From Bretschneidera sinensis (lineage: Eukaryota > Streptophyta > Magnoliopsida > Brassicales > Akaniaceae): a stretch of DNA of 64,000 nt. The notes under the pieces were generated by a model. That model made no database searches. It was given only the letters and a program-made list of their open reading frames with translations, and was not told where the DNA came from. This document shows positions 1 to 14,100 of the stretch, in pieces. Position 1 is the first letter of the stretch. The number at the start of each line of letters is the position of its first letter. Location of the stretch: assembly GCA_023935145.1 (NCBI GenBank), contig CM043704.1:95257873-95321872 (forward strand), given 5' to 3'. The position numbers and the translations under genes were made by a program.

Positions 1-345
1 AGATGAAGATTGTGTTTTTCAATATAACGATGAATTCATATTCCAACATCAAAGGTTCCAAGTTGTGAGCATGCAAATAAGCAATTGATCATGGTCACTT
101 CATCAAGTTTTATATTATTCGCTTGCATTTCATGAAAGAATGCTAAAACATTTTTACCAAATTTGGCTTGAACGTAGCCTCCAATTATGACATTCCATGG
201 CACAACATTTTTATCTTGCATGTCATCAAAAAGCTTCTTAGTAGTATTCAAAAAAAAAATTTAGCATAGCTTACAACCATTGTAGTCCATGAGACAATTG
301 TTCTATTTTCCATGTTATCAAATATTCTTTGAGATATCAAGCACA
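1..345 (-). pseudogene. PPR protein gene fragment (broken)
   Basis: Read on the minus strand, about 110 codons match the pentatricopeptide-repeat (PPR) pattern of plant organelle RNA-binding proteins. Visible signatures are a stretch ending in IVSWTTMVVSYAK (about 345 to 265) followed by KLFDDMQDKNVVPWNVIIGG and further repeat sequence (251 to 36). The frame is broken twice. A poly-T run near 250-262 shifts it, and a TGA at about 36 falls where the family has a tryptophan before IHRYIEKH. The fragment runs off the left edge of the window and has no visible start, so it is a degraded copy or a relic of a gene to the left. The PPR assignment is firm; which PPR gene it came from is unknown. Confidence 0.8.
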
Positions 346-822
346 TAGATTTTACTTTTAATATTAATGAATATAGTTTTGAATTTAATAGTTTTTTTTT
401 GTTATGTAATATATATGATTTAATTATTTAGTAAAAAAATATATTAACCCGATGACTCGAACCGATCCAAACCGACTAAAATGAAGCTGATCCAGCATAT
501 TATGCCTAAGAACACTAAATATACGCATCTAATATTTTGGTTCATATGCTAATACTGTTTAACGAATTGATAGATTCATCAAAACAAAAGGTGAAAACTC
601 TGATGCTATGTTTAGTTGTATGAAATTAATGTTTGTAATTAAAATTGAAATGAAATCATATTTTTTTTAAAGTAAAAATGATTGAAAAAAACCATGTTTC
701 TACTTCAATTTCAATCCTAAAACTCAATTTCACATTATCAAACGCAACATAAGAATTATATTGCAGATTTACTTAGGACGTAAAGAACTCTATTGACAAT
801 TTGGAAGAACAAACTGTATTTA
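346..822. other. AT-rich spacer
   Basis: No coding signal is visible. About 600-775 has weak inverted similarity between its ends, both around the motif TATGTTTAGTTG / CAAACGCAACATAA, which could be a worn-out MITE. The evidence is too weak to call an element. Confidence 0.3.
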
Positions 823-986
823 TACAGACCTAATGAGGAATCCCACCACTAAGTTACAAACAACTCTTTTTTTTTTTTCATTTCTACAATACTTTCCTCA
901 GCACATACAGACCTAATGAGGAATCCCACCACTAAGTTACAAACAACTTTTTTTTTTTTCATTTCTACAATACTTTCCTCAGCACA
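823..986. repeat. 83-bp tandem duplication in probable PI4KA 3' UTR
   Basis: Two head-to-tail copies, 823-905 and 906-986, differ only around a poly-T run. They lie 106-269 nt beyond the PI4KA stop codon, so both may sit in its 3' UTR or just past it. On the mRNA strand the poly-T becomes a poly-A tract. The near identity of the copies indicates a recent event. Confidence 0.9.
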
Positions 987-1091
987 ACTAAAGTGGAATC
1001 CCTCGAAAAAAAAAAAAATTGCAGCCATAGGACTAATAAATTATAAAATACACGCAATCATGTACATTTGAAGACAGTGGCCAAGTTCTCT

Positions 1092-4000
1092 TTACTTCTC
1101 TATGCCTTGCTGCAGATACTGTATCAAGTCGTAACCAGCAGTGGTCCATTTGTTGTAAGCATCGGTGCACACACGAATCATGAAATTGGCAGCCTCACGT
1201 TCACTCATCTCAGGATGAAATCTCTTGCGAAGATTACCGATAGGGTCGCCCCTGCTGAAGCAAGGTAACCCACTGTCAAGCATCATCGACACCGTGTTGA
1301 TGATCCCATCCATATAACGGCGGGCAGCTAGGAACCCCTTCACACACAGGCTGTAAGCATGACACAAAACAAAATAACTCAAATATAATCCAGAAAAAAA
1401 GCTTATCACAAACACTAAAAGAAAGAGGGGGAGGGGAGACTGGACAAACGGCCCTATTACCTTACAAATTGGTGCCATGTTTCACTTTTCATAACCCCCG
1501 ATGGATCCAGTAATTGAGTCATTTCATGGCTCAACTTGAAATGTGCGCTCTCAAACCGCATATTTCCACCAGGTGAAGTTTCCAAGATGAAACCAAAATC
1601 AATATGAACAAGTCTCCCCACGCTGCAATGACACATTAACAAAGTGACTAACAATTTGAGTTTGTCATGCTTTCTATTGATCAAATTAAATTCCCCCAAA
1701 ATAATTTATAATTACTTAAAAAAAAGAAAGAAAAAAAAAGAGAGTGACCAGACTTGTCAAAGAGTAGATTTCCATTGTGTCTATCCTTTGGTTGAAGTAA
1801 AAGACTGGCGACTGCATAACCAGCACTACTAATTATAAAGTTCTCACGTGCAATTTCAAAACTAGGAGAGCCAACAGGCCCATAGTCCTGTTGAAAAATC
1901 TCATACAAACCACCGTCAGTTGTTTCACCCATCTGACTTCTGCTCCGTGTATTAGGCACAACCTGGAAAATAAAAAGCTTGTTAAGAAAAGGAAGCATAT
2001 GCCTGACATTATTGACTCTATTTGAGCAGGAAGAGAAGATTCAAAGACATTAACTTTGATGCACAGATCAAAAGTTAAACCATACACTACGGTGCTATTT
2101 AATAAAACATGAAAATTAAGTACTGAAAAGATTATAAACTGCTGAATTCTACATGTGACTGGAACATGAAAGCCAAGTCATTTGATATCTTCTAAAAATT
2201 AAGCATTTCATAACTACAGTTAACCCTATTAACATTTTTTGATAAGTAAAACTGTATAAATAAAGCACCAAGGGGGTGCAACCCATGTACAAAAACTACT
2301 TACAAGATAGTAACTTCACAAAATTTATAAGATCTCCATTCAAAAAAGAAAAACTTTAAACTAAAAACTAAGGGTGTTGTTGAACCATCTATGTCTAATC
2401 ATTTCACTAGGCCTCTGTTCACCATCAAAAGCCCTTCTACTTCTCTCATTTTAAACAAAAAAATAGTGGAATCAAAGATTAAGCCATCTCCTACAAGCTT
2501 CTAGTCAACGAACACTCCACCAAAAAATGAAACACGGACTTAGCACAAACTTTGCAAATGTAACACCTATTGACAAACACTTTCACTCTTCTTTGAAGAT
2601 TATTCTAGCCACTCCACCAAAAGGTGAAACATGTACTTGGCACAAACTTTGCAAATATAACACCTATTGACAAACACTTTCCGTCTTCTTTGAAGATTAT
2701 TCTAGCCAACCCTTATTAACATTGTGAAGAATAGATGGCTTTCGTAATTTTAAAAAAAAATGGCTTTCTATTTTATCTTTTGGTATAGGAGGAATTCTAG
2801 CATAGATAAGTTAGAAGTGATTAATTGTCTGGAATTCCTTTCTCGTAAGCTTTAGTTTCTGTCCTGTGGCTTTCTATTTTTATCTTTTGGTATAGGAGGA
2901 ATTCTAGCATAGATGAGTTAGAAGTGATTAATTGTCTGGAATTCCTTTCTCGTAAGCTTTAGTTTCTGTCCCGGTCCTTTTAAAGTAGTGTAATATGTTT
3001 TTATTTATAGGGCAAATCAGGAAAGTTAAAAATTTACTATACATTAATTGTTCAAAATGGACAATACATCCTAAAATTGAAAAATGGACAAAAAAATATG
3101 GGATGCAATGAGTATATATATACTCCCATGATCCCATATATATTGGCAAGTATTCCATTTTGGGATGTCGTATATTGTTTGTCCATTTAAAAAAGTCAAA
3201 GTTCAACTTTAGTTATGTTTTCTAAATTACCCTCAAGTTTATGTTTCCTAGAATACTCTACCATTAAGTCTAGATATTACATAAAGGCTATTTTTTAAAA
3301 GTAGGCTATAATTTAATGAATTGTAACATTAATTATTATGTCTTTGGGCTTTCTATACGTCCACTTAATTTGATTTTAGCCATACATGTTTTATTGTTCT
3401 AAATTTTTAATCGGTTCCTATAAGTATTAGTAGTAGTTAACTAATTAGGTCCTTCCCTTCAATTGTCAGCGTCAGCTCAACACTGACGTGGAATTGAGAG
3501 CTTGTTTGACGGTAAAAGACCGCTAATTTATACACAGCATTATAGCTCCATGCTATGTTTCCTTCTAAGGGCTGGCAACATGGAGAAGAAAATTGGTCAT
3601 CACAGATTTAAGCTTCAATAGGTGTGGTTCAGTTGGTTCACTGCTGATTTTGTTGTTGGAGTCTTATTCTGCTTATGTTTGGCTTGCGGTGGAGGTGCTG
3701 ATGCAAATGACTGCATGTACCCATTGATTATTGCAGTGGTTGTGTCAAAGACCAGAGACAGCTAAACCTGGTTTGTTCTACTCCTGTTCACCTTAGACGG
3801 AACCGGAGCATGGAGCCATATTGGAGTGTAAATTGGACTGCCAATCTGAGCTCTCAAATCCATGTCAGCACTGAGCTGGTGCTGACATGGATTTTTGTCC
3901 AAAATTAACAAAATAAATTAATGGGAAGACTTAATTAGTTAACAATTACTATAGTACCCAAATAGAACAATTGAAAGATGTATCACCAAAATCAAATTCA

Positions 4001-7000
4001 CTTAATAGTTGTAGGACTGAAATCTTAATATAGCCACCAGTTAATTTAATTAAATGATAATGCAAAAGTATACTTTGTTTCTAAATAATCAGACAATAAG
4101 AATACCATATCAAACTAAATTGGTATTGATGCACAGATTCAGGTAATTTCAGAGAAAATTCAAGAAGGAACTTGCTAAATAAAGAACTATGAGGGACTCC
4201 TTCAAATTTCTTTTTCCCAGTCTCTTCTCTGTCAAGTATTTGGGAATCCCAAAGATCAATAAAAGAGAAAACAAGTCAAAAGCCCCAACGATATGTGTGA
4301 AAAGTAGTCTGGCAATCAACTCCATTGTCCAGAACAATATTTTGAAAATTATCCCCAGAGGATATTACAACACCAGGATTACTAGCACCATGTGTGCACA
4401 ATACATTTGTGTAGAAAATAGCTCACTACTATTGTATGAATGGTAGAAGAAACAAACTCACCTCAATTATACCCCTCTCTGGGCCGGTTGGGAGAACACC
4501 ATAAGGAAACAGATAGAGATTAATTCCAACTGCTTCAAATATGTCCCTAAGAAGTGATATCACTTGAAGAGCAAGAACATCTTGCCGACAATCATCCCCA
4601 ACCTGAATAAAGAGTACGGAGTTAGGCTAAGGTACTGTTTTGCCTAGCTGTAGTTGGTTTATTGCTGTCAAAATGGTTTTTGAAACAGTAAAACAACTAT
4701 AGAGCTAAAAATTATTTTGTCTGGTAAAACAGTGGTGAAAACAACTGTTCTAATCTTTATAAAAAAAAGAACAGCTGTTCTGACTCAATCAGCTTCTTAG
4801 AATATCTTTTTCAGCTTTTGATTTTTTTCATATACCCGTTGATTGACCTAGCTTTGTTTACAAGAAACAAAAACCAATGTATAAACCTCTCCAATACAAG
4901 AATGTCAAGACAGCTTACATCGCAAAACAGGACTAACTAGCCTTTTATGGGGGAAAAGCCAGGAACACAGTCAAACCATCATCGTAAAAGTAAGTACTAC
5001 AACTTTAAAATAAACAGATCTGGTTAACGAACTAAGAAAGTTATTTTGCACTATTTACTATTCCACAAGATTCATGAATGATTTTTTATCTTAAATTTGC
5101 AACTAAAAACATGTAATGGTTCATAAACTCTGAGCAAGTGGGAATATTTTTACAAGGAAAGAGCTGCATGTCAGCACTTTGAACCAACCACTGCTTAATC
5201 TCTGCATGCCCCAAGTCCTCAGTCCAAGGAAGACCCCCTTCTTAATCCAGAAGGATGTCCTTTTTCGTGGTAGGAGTAAAGGCTAAACGGGCCCAGAAAT
5301 GCAAAAGAGCACTTCCACCAAGAAGTAAAAGTGTTTGGACTGTCCATGAGGGGTTTCATTGTTGTGTTGCAAACATGGGCAGAAACAATACATTCACGTA
5401 GGCAATCTCAGGAGACTTCTCAGGCCTAACAACGCAATTTTAGCATACAGTTGTAAGTGGACAAGCTTACCTTGAAAATGCAAGCTTGGGGCTTTACATC
5501 ATTGTGGTCACCATCCCGATCAACTACATTAAACGTGATCATGATAGGAACTTTGGCGGCCGATTGTAAGGGTATCCCACTATCTACCCGAATACCTCTA
5601 ACAAGCTTGTTAGGAGCAGTTGGTAAATAAAGGTCTTCTCCGTCCATTTCGATTTTCTCCAACTCCCTGTAATAGGAAGTGTTAAAACGACCTTCCACTG
5701 CAAGACACAAAGCATATACAATATGAGCTCAAGCATTAAGAAATTAGAATTATACCTCCGTATACCAGCTCGGCGTTCTTCCTTAGGAAGCGGAAAGAGT
5801 ACACCAGAAATAGATGTAACTTTGTCAAAGAAATCGAATTCTCTATTAAACACATCAAGGGCCTTGGGAGTGAAACCATCAATAATATGTTCCCGAACAA
5901 TTGGCAAGAGTGCTTGAAACGAAGTATTCTGAAACAAAATCATGTGCACAAGTTTATTGAGCATGGAAACAAATCCAATAGTTCTAGAAACTCGTTAATC
6001 AAAGTTACTTGGAACGTGGTACAAAATCATGTGCACAAGTTTATTGAGCATGGAAACAAATCCAATAGTTCTAGAAACTCGTTAATCAAAGTTACTTGGA
6101 ACGTGGTACACTATAATATGCGGTACAAGACTTTTCTCGGTACACGGTACGAGGGAGTAGGTTTAATTGGATCGCTATTTGGGGTTGCATTACGTTAGGG
6201 TATGTTAATTTGAGTCGTTTTGTATATATAAATATATATTATTTTTTTTTTAAAAAAAGCATTCAAAACACAAATCTCTTGTCTTATAGACTAGAACTTA
6301 ATTTTAAAAGTACTTAAACTTACGAAAAAGGAAACAATGTGGTCCTTGAACGGTGAGTTTTTTCCTCTTTAGTTACTTAAATTACCTTACAAGTTTAATA
6401 TATTCTAAAGCCAATTTGAGACACACCCACCACCCCGCAATTTCCTACTTGTTATCTTTTTTTTTCCCTTTTTAAATCAGTGACTTCCTAATTGGTTGTT
6501 TAAAGTATTCAAGAGACTAGTGTTAAATTATTTTTAATTATTATTAGTCTTAAAATTATACACAGGAGTAAAAAATACCTTTCTTCTATTCTCAAAGACC
6601 CATGTCACCCACCCACTTACATCTATCCTTTGTCTCTTTCCCTCTCCCTGATGTCAAAGTTTTAACTTCCTTAAATAGGATGGCATTTTATCTCTCCTGC
6701 CAGGGACAGCTTTTCTCTCTCACAAGCGACGACCTTTCTCTCTCTTCTCCAGTGCCAACTTCCCTTTCCTTAACTGGCGGCAGCTTTCTGTGTCCTCAAT
6801 TGTGGCAACGGCAGCTTTCTCTCTCCTCCACTGTAGCAGCTGTCTCTCTCCTCCACAGATGGATTTCTCTCTTCTTTATGATTTATTTTTCGATCTGTTG
6901 GTATATCAAGTTATAAACTGCTTGTTTGTTTGGGGAAGTGGGATCACTGTTTCCATCAATCCGGATCGCGAACACACCGCGATCTGGGTGGTGCGATCCA

Positions 7001-8084
7001 AAATGTGGTTCATAGGGAGGTGCAGTGATCCTGGTACCTTTGCTTGCATTATCATCCAAATGCATCTTAAATGTAAAGCTAAACCAAGAAAGGTGTATAC
7101 ATTTAAAGATTAAGAACATTATGGAAATATTTTGTGATAATGTCAACATTGATCCCAAATAATAGACTACATTAATTTTCTACACCATCAGTATCACCAA
7201 CACACTACCACCTTAACATACTGCCTTAGTTACAATTCAATATCTGAGGATGCCACTGAACTACGTAATATTCGCCTACAATAAACCATTTCCATCTAAC
7301 TCTTAAGGTATTCTACAAATGTAAGTCTAAAAACTAACAAAAATTTGCAGCAAAAAAATACAATGAAGTGGCTACTCAGTCATCAGCATATTTCAATAAC
7401 TATATGAATAAATGTACATACAGCTTAAAAGAGCTGTGTGACATGGCACCACTTTCAGGCCTTTTCCCGAATCCTCTTTTGTAACAAAAGGTAAATGAAC
7501 GACCCCTTCCTCCAAGTAACACTAGCTAAACCCCCACTTCCTCTCCCCAATTCATTAATTAAAAACCCTTATGTTCTAGTGACCCTCAATTAAATATTGG
7601 TTCTACCTTCGGAATATAAGTTTAGTTTCCAAAGTTTATATCTGATGTTTTCTATAGACCTACTATATCCTTGAATAGATTCCCACCAATCCAGACATAC
7701 AAAAACTCGTTACGGAGAGTTACATGTTAGTTGTCCCACATCAATCGCTCTCTCTTACTCATAAACATTTTAGTATAACAATTCATCACGTCATTCAATC
7801 CCATTAATTCACCTTTCTGCAATTGGGATTAGTTACTGGAAGGTAACGTCTGATGATTGATAGTGTCTCAAAAACATCCATGACTATCCCAAGGGAAATT
7901 ATTTTGCCATGGCCACAAGACCCACCAAAAAGTAGTACAAAATTTTATCACAAATAAACTTTTACGGTGCCTTTTAATATTAAACTTTTACTTATCAAAA
8001 AGAACAAATATTATACACACATATATATGAGCAAGGATTCATTGACACCAGGTGTAAGAATAACTAAGTGTTAATTAATCCTCG

Positions 8085-8132
<48 letters not shown>

Positions 8133-11100
8133 CAATTTTGTTTTTACAAGTGGTTGTACCATGCATGTATCAGTTTCATGCTACCATATAATAGAACACC
8201 GGTATGTATCACATAATAATTGTAACATACGATGCAACTAAACTCAAAACACTTGTGATAACTTCAGAAAATTAACTGAAAAGTAGTTTGTAACTTGTAA
8301 TATGTGTACAAACTTGCAAACAATTAACAGAAAATAATCTTATTATAGATAAGATTATCACTATAACAACACAAGTATATAATTAACCTGTCTCATTTCT
8401 GTGATATTTTCTCTTTCAATAGTAAGTTTCGTGTGATAGCTATGATGAATTTATATCAATACAACGCCATGAAACATCATTTCTTGGGTTACATATCAGT
8501 GACCAGCTTCAAGTATTCCAGAATAAATATTTAATACTTAACACCAAATTTAACAGAATATTATATCTTGCGTCTTAGTGATTTTATGTGTTGCACTTAT
8601 ACACACGTGATCATTGGCAAAGATGGTGTTAAATTTATAAAAAAAAAATGGACTAACCTTTCCAGAGGCAGCATCTTTCCCTGATTCTGGTACAGTCTCA
8701 CCCTTCCATTCATAAATTCACAAGATAAATAGAATAAATAGATGCATGTATTCCTCAGAAACCCACTGAAAGCACGTTGAACCATTTAATTTAAGTAAAA
8801 AATATATCCATTTTTTTCCACACCTGTAGATGCCATATTAAAATATGGGCAAATATATCACTTCGTTGAGCAGCTCTAAGCAAATATCCTTCTACTAACC
8901 TCTGTAAAATGAAGACAAATACATCAAATTAAGATGCACATTAAAAGATCTTGTCTGCAGATCTGGCAAGTTGGGTCAACACAGTTAAACCCAACCCCAA
9001 GCCTAATGATCCAGAATCCAATCTACATCCAATCAAACAGTTTGCAAAACCACGCTTAAAACTGACTTCAGCTTATCGGGGGACTGAAAAAGTTAATGTC
9101 AATTTGGTGGCTAGTAAGAACAATTTAAATTTATAAATATACAAAATGCTACAACCTGGAGATAAGTACCTTTTTTTACTAGTCACCTGCAGATAAATAC
9201 TTGCTTTGCATGCCAAATTTTCTGTACCTCATGTGATGTAAAATATTTAGGATGAAGTAATATCATTGTTATGTTGGAACTATTACATGAAAACAAAACA
9301 TTATGTAAAGATAAGTCAGGTTGAGGATTTAGCATAAGTCACCCCGCTAAAAACCAAGATTTGACAGGGATTTTTAAACGTAGCATGACCCCAGGCAGCA
9401 AAACTCTACCGTATGCAAGCACAAGGATCAGGTTCAGCTTACCAGAGTCATAAACCTTCAAATAATGAAAAAAAGATAAAATAAAAATAAAAAGCAGCAT
9501 AAACATCGACATCTTCATAAAGTAACTCACCCTTTCATCATATCGCAGAGCCTGCACCAGCTGTGGCATGAAGAAGGTAACTCGTTCAGGAGGATAGGAC
9601 TCCAAAACTCTTAGGACATATGCCATGACACGTGGATGTCCCTTATATGCAGGAGTAAGGAACTCAAGAGCTTGCGTAATTGAACAAGCAGCCCAGTGTG
9701 GCAATTGTTGCAAAAGCACTGAATCTTCTTCAACAGCCCTTGGGCTGACAAAATATGGCAATGCTTCAGGAATAGAACGAATATCCAGTATATGTGACTG
9801 CGAGAAATGCACCAGTACAGCAATCAAATAAGATCATGTGAAACAATAAATAAACATGGTAAAGGACTGACATCACAAGAGGACTTAAAGATATTCGCTT
9901 CTGAATTTCCACACAGAATGATCTCCACATGTAGTCTTCTTAAATGTGTTCGCACATCATTCAAACCCTTATATGTTGCAACGTGTCCTTAAAATGTGTT
10001 CACATCTCTTTCTTTCGAGACAATAACTATGATGCCAGTGACAACTATCTTCTAACCATCCCAAAATTTCCCACTCACTCCTCACTGGTTCGAAACTTTC
10101 AATTTCTTGTCATTTCATACTCCCACTAATCATGAGAAGACAAACATACCTGAACCATCTGAGTTACTTCAACCTTTAAAGAAGTGTTTGTTGGGAACCT
10201 CGACGCCAAGGATAAAGCAATTCGAGGATCCACTGAAAAAGCAGTCCTAGCATATTCAATCCATTTCTCTGAGCTGATTTTCGGCCGAGAAGCTGGGCTT
10301 TCCCTGAATATAAGTTGAAATACAAACAGCAAATGATTAATACCCACATGAAAGCATCCACTATATAAACACTATGATGAATAGATAAACGATTCCATGA
10401 AGGGAATAATTACTTCAAGTTGGTAGGTTGAGACCAAACATCAAGCCTATCAGCTTCATGCTGGCATAGCATTAAAAGTAGCTGTTTCCGTTTTTCTCTT
10501 CCCACAGAATAGTTGTCCATCTGGCCCCAGACAGGATGATATTGATCATTCTGCAACATCTAAACTTTATAAATAGAATGCACAAACAGCTCATATAGTT
10601 CTCACGAAAATGGAAGACCCAACCAAAAAACTCTAGAGTTCAAGGGTGGAAATATCCTAGATTCCTCTCAGATACAGTACAAATAGAATTTGATCCCTTT
10701 TCATTTATTTCCTTTTATTTTATATTCTATTAATCCATTCCCTGTTATGTGACCTTATAGTAGAGCCCACTAAGTAATGTGCGCATAACAAAAGGATATG
10801 ATTTCCTAACGTTGAAGAATCAAGTACTATGAATATAATCATCTTACCGCATCAACCAAAGAGTGCCCATTCTCACATGCCCTTCCTTTTGAAACAGATT
10901 GAAGAGAGTCTATTCGCTCATTTGAAAGATAGTGAACGAAAACAGAGACGGATTGAGCCTCACTCTGGGAAAAATTCGTATACTTTGTGTCATACCAATC
11001 AGGCTCATAAGCAAACCAGCCCAAAGAGGCCCTGTAACATGCACCAAAGAAAAACTTCTAATTGCCACATGCAAAAACTTTCTTACAAAATTCTTAATTG

Positions 11101-14100
11101 AAACAAACTGATATAAGCCCGCATAATAAATACTTTATATCCTCGATGGTTGGGGGAGAAAAGAACGTTAACATAAAGCTATTTATATTGCAAAGTCCAT
11201 CTTAAAAGGTTTTCGATTTCATGTTTGCACCTAATTATCTCAACATGGAGCAATTATAACCATATCTGAAATTCCAAATAGACAGCACTAAAGCTATAAA
11301 TGGAAATGTTTGGGGTAGTTTATCTGCTACTTTAAGCTGGTGCTTATTTTTTTTTAAAAATTTACAAAAAACTTATTCAAATCAAACCAAACCACATATT
11401 AATGCTTTTCTACTGATAAACAATATTCAAGGTATCAATTAATAGGTGGTTTGATTTTATTTGACTAATTTTCTAGTAAATTTTAAAAAAATAAGCACCA
11501 TCATAAAGCAGCAGATAAGCTGTCCCAAACATCACCTGTTTGACAGGTGTCAGGGCCTACAGAAAAGTGCAATGACCATGAGTTCAAATCCTATTGCTTG
11601 ACACAAATATTTAAAGGAAAAGAAAAACCAAAGGAAAGGAAAACCCACAAATTGATTCATGAGAAAGAAAGAAACAAGGTCTGCAATTTTCACATGCACA
11701 CAAGTTTCTCTAGATTGAAGACAGTTATAGCCTCAGTGACATGGTCATCGCCATCTCCAAATAGGATCTCTTTTTTTGATAAATAAATAAAAAATTGCAT
11801 TTCAAAGCCATCCCCAAATAGGATCTTAATGTTCAATAGGACAATAGCAAGGGTGTAATATCTCCACAACCTATCATATTATGTATGTTGCTTCAAAAAC
11901 TCAATCAGCCACCTCCTAGAAAAAGAAGAAAGAGGAAAAAGAGAAAGAAATGAATACATCCAAGACACATTTATCATACTTTGAAGCATCATGAAACCAG
12001 TTTCTAGAGAAGATAACAAAATGCTAAAAAGAAAGTTTAAAATGTGGGAAAATGAGATAGAAACTTTAAAAATATTCTCGTAATAAGAAACTCAAGTATG
12101 TCAAAAAAGGAAAACGAATGTTAAAGAAAATATGCACTGAAAATGCAGATAGAAACTGAAAGAGAAGAGTCAACTTAAGTCACCGATAAATTCGATCTTC
12201 CAACAGTTGAAGCCCAGTTTTAAAATTCAGCAAATTGCCTTGGGACTGGCATGAGCAGAACTTGAGCCCAAGAAGCATGATGTTGAAAAAGGTACCGGCA
12301 GCCGCAGGATGGCGTGAAAAGTTCCAAGGGAGTTTGGTGGTCCAATGTAGCATCCGACCAAGGAGCAAGAGTTGCTCAACACTATTGTGTCGTACTACCT
12401 ACATAACCAAAACAAGATTAAGAAACAAATAAACTACATAAAATTAAGTACAATCATGAACCAGTACAATATATGGGAATAAATGTGTGCACTCATTTAC
12501 ATCAAATAATCACAACTAGTATCTCAAATGTTAGCAATTATGTAAACCCCAAGTTACTAATATTCTCAGCTGCTGCAATGCCACTTGTCATTAACCTTTG
12601 AAGACAGATGGGAGCTCTGCAATACTAGCTCATAACAAACCGAGAATCATTAGCATAACCAGTTACCAGAATGCAATGTTGGCAACCTATGCACCAATAA
12701 GGGTTAAAATTTAGAACTTTTAAAATGGGATCATCCTTTGATCACCGAATACAGAAAACAGAAACATGGCACAGAAATCTAGGAAAACAAACATTCACCT
12801 TGATTCTCTAGTCACACTCAAATTATGTGACTAAGCAAAAACTAAAAAAAAAAAGCATCTTGTATGGCAACATAACCGATAAGGAATCTCTCCAACCCTA
12901 AGCGGCCCGAATGGCTCCAAATCTGATAATTGTGAACCATGGAACTTGTAAATTGTAATAACAACCACATTGAGACAAGAATTCAACAATGATGAAAATT
13001 ATGATTACATAATAATTGTATAGACAAGACTTCAACAATGACAGTAGGAACGCACATAAAGAACTATTTCAAACTCCAACACTTCTTGAAAATTGACAAT
13101 TAACTTTGTTGAGAGTCCTAATTAGGTTTCCTATTATGTGTCCTAGTAGGTTTTCTAAATCTTATCTAGTTTATGTCTCCTAGTCCAATTAAGTTTGATA
13201 TTCATAAGTCTATGTATAGGACTGTTGAATTGTATTCATATAATTAACAATAATAATAAGAGTTCTACAATATTTCTATTCAATATCTCATCTCGCTCTC
13301 TCTGTTTAAACCCTAACCTAAATTTCAATATGGTATTAGAGCTCATGGTTTGAGATTCTGGTGGTGATATGAAATAAACACCATTAATATATACACACAC
13401 ACACACATATATAGTTTAGAATTGCTTTTTTTAGTATTTGTTTTGTTTTTCTTACGGTGTTTCTGTGGTGAGCCTTCTTTTCCAACACGTTTTTTTAGCA
13501 TATTGTTTCTTTGTTTTTTCAACAAGATTCTCCCAGATTCCGTCTCACTGTTGGAGAAAAGGAAGAAGAAAATATGACAAAAAAATAGTGAAGCAAAGGC
13601 AGAATAAAAAAAATATCATTATGTGTTCTCGTGTTTTCTCTTCAAAAAGAATAAGAAGAGTTCCAGAAATAAAAGAGGACCGTTCCATAAAAGAGTTTCT
13701 CACCCGATGTTGATGTTGTTAACCCGATCCAACCTGTGTTGATGTTGTATCTGATAGAACTCTGTTTACAGATTAATGAATTTTGTATGCTTATAATAGA
13801 AAAGAAGTAAGAATGTAGTTAGAATAGGGAAATTTGTATGATATTAATCAAGGATAGTAGTGAAATACAGAGAAAATAGTGAAGCTAGGATTTCGAGAGC
13901 CTAGTCTCTCCCTTTGATCTCACCAATTGTCTGCCCCTCCCCTCCTCTCCCTACTGTTATTTAAACTTTAAGTATCAGCTGAAAATAACAAACTCAACAA
14001 AGCCAGCTCATCTAACTAACTCCCTGCTAACAGAATTTAGAAGTTTCCCCTGCAACTAGACCTACATTCCTTTGTTGGGCCTTTCCTGCACATAAGTGCT

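Noticed and set aside
6602..7158. Overlapping frames of about 90-107 codons on both strands
   Set aside because: They lie in PI4KA intron 20 in low-complexity CTCTCTCC sequence with no family resemblance; more likely repeat-derived.
11540..11620. GAGTTCAAATCCTATTGC, B-box-like, beside a MITE
   Set aside because: No convincing A box and no direct repeats; kept only as a possible SINE relic.
13438..13713. 91-codon frame inside the non-autonomous LTR element
   Set aside because: It is basic and low in complexity, with no gag or pol motif and no start context; treated as chance.
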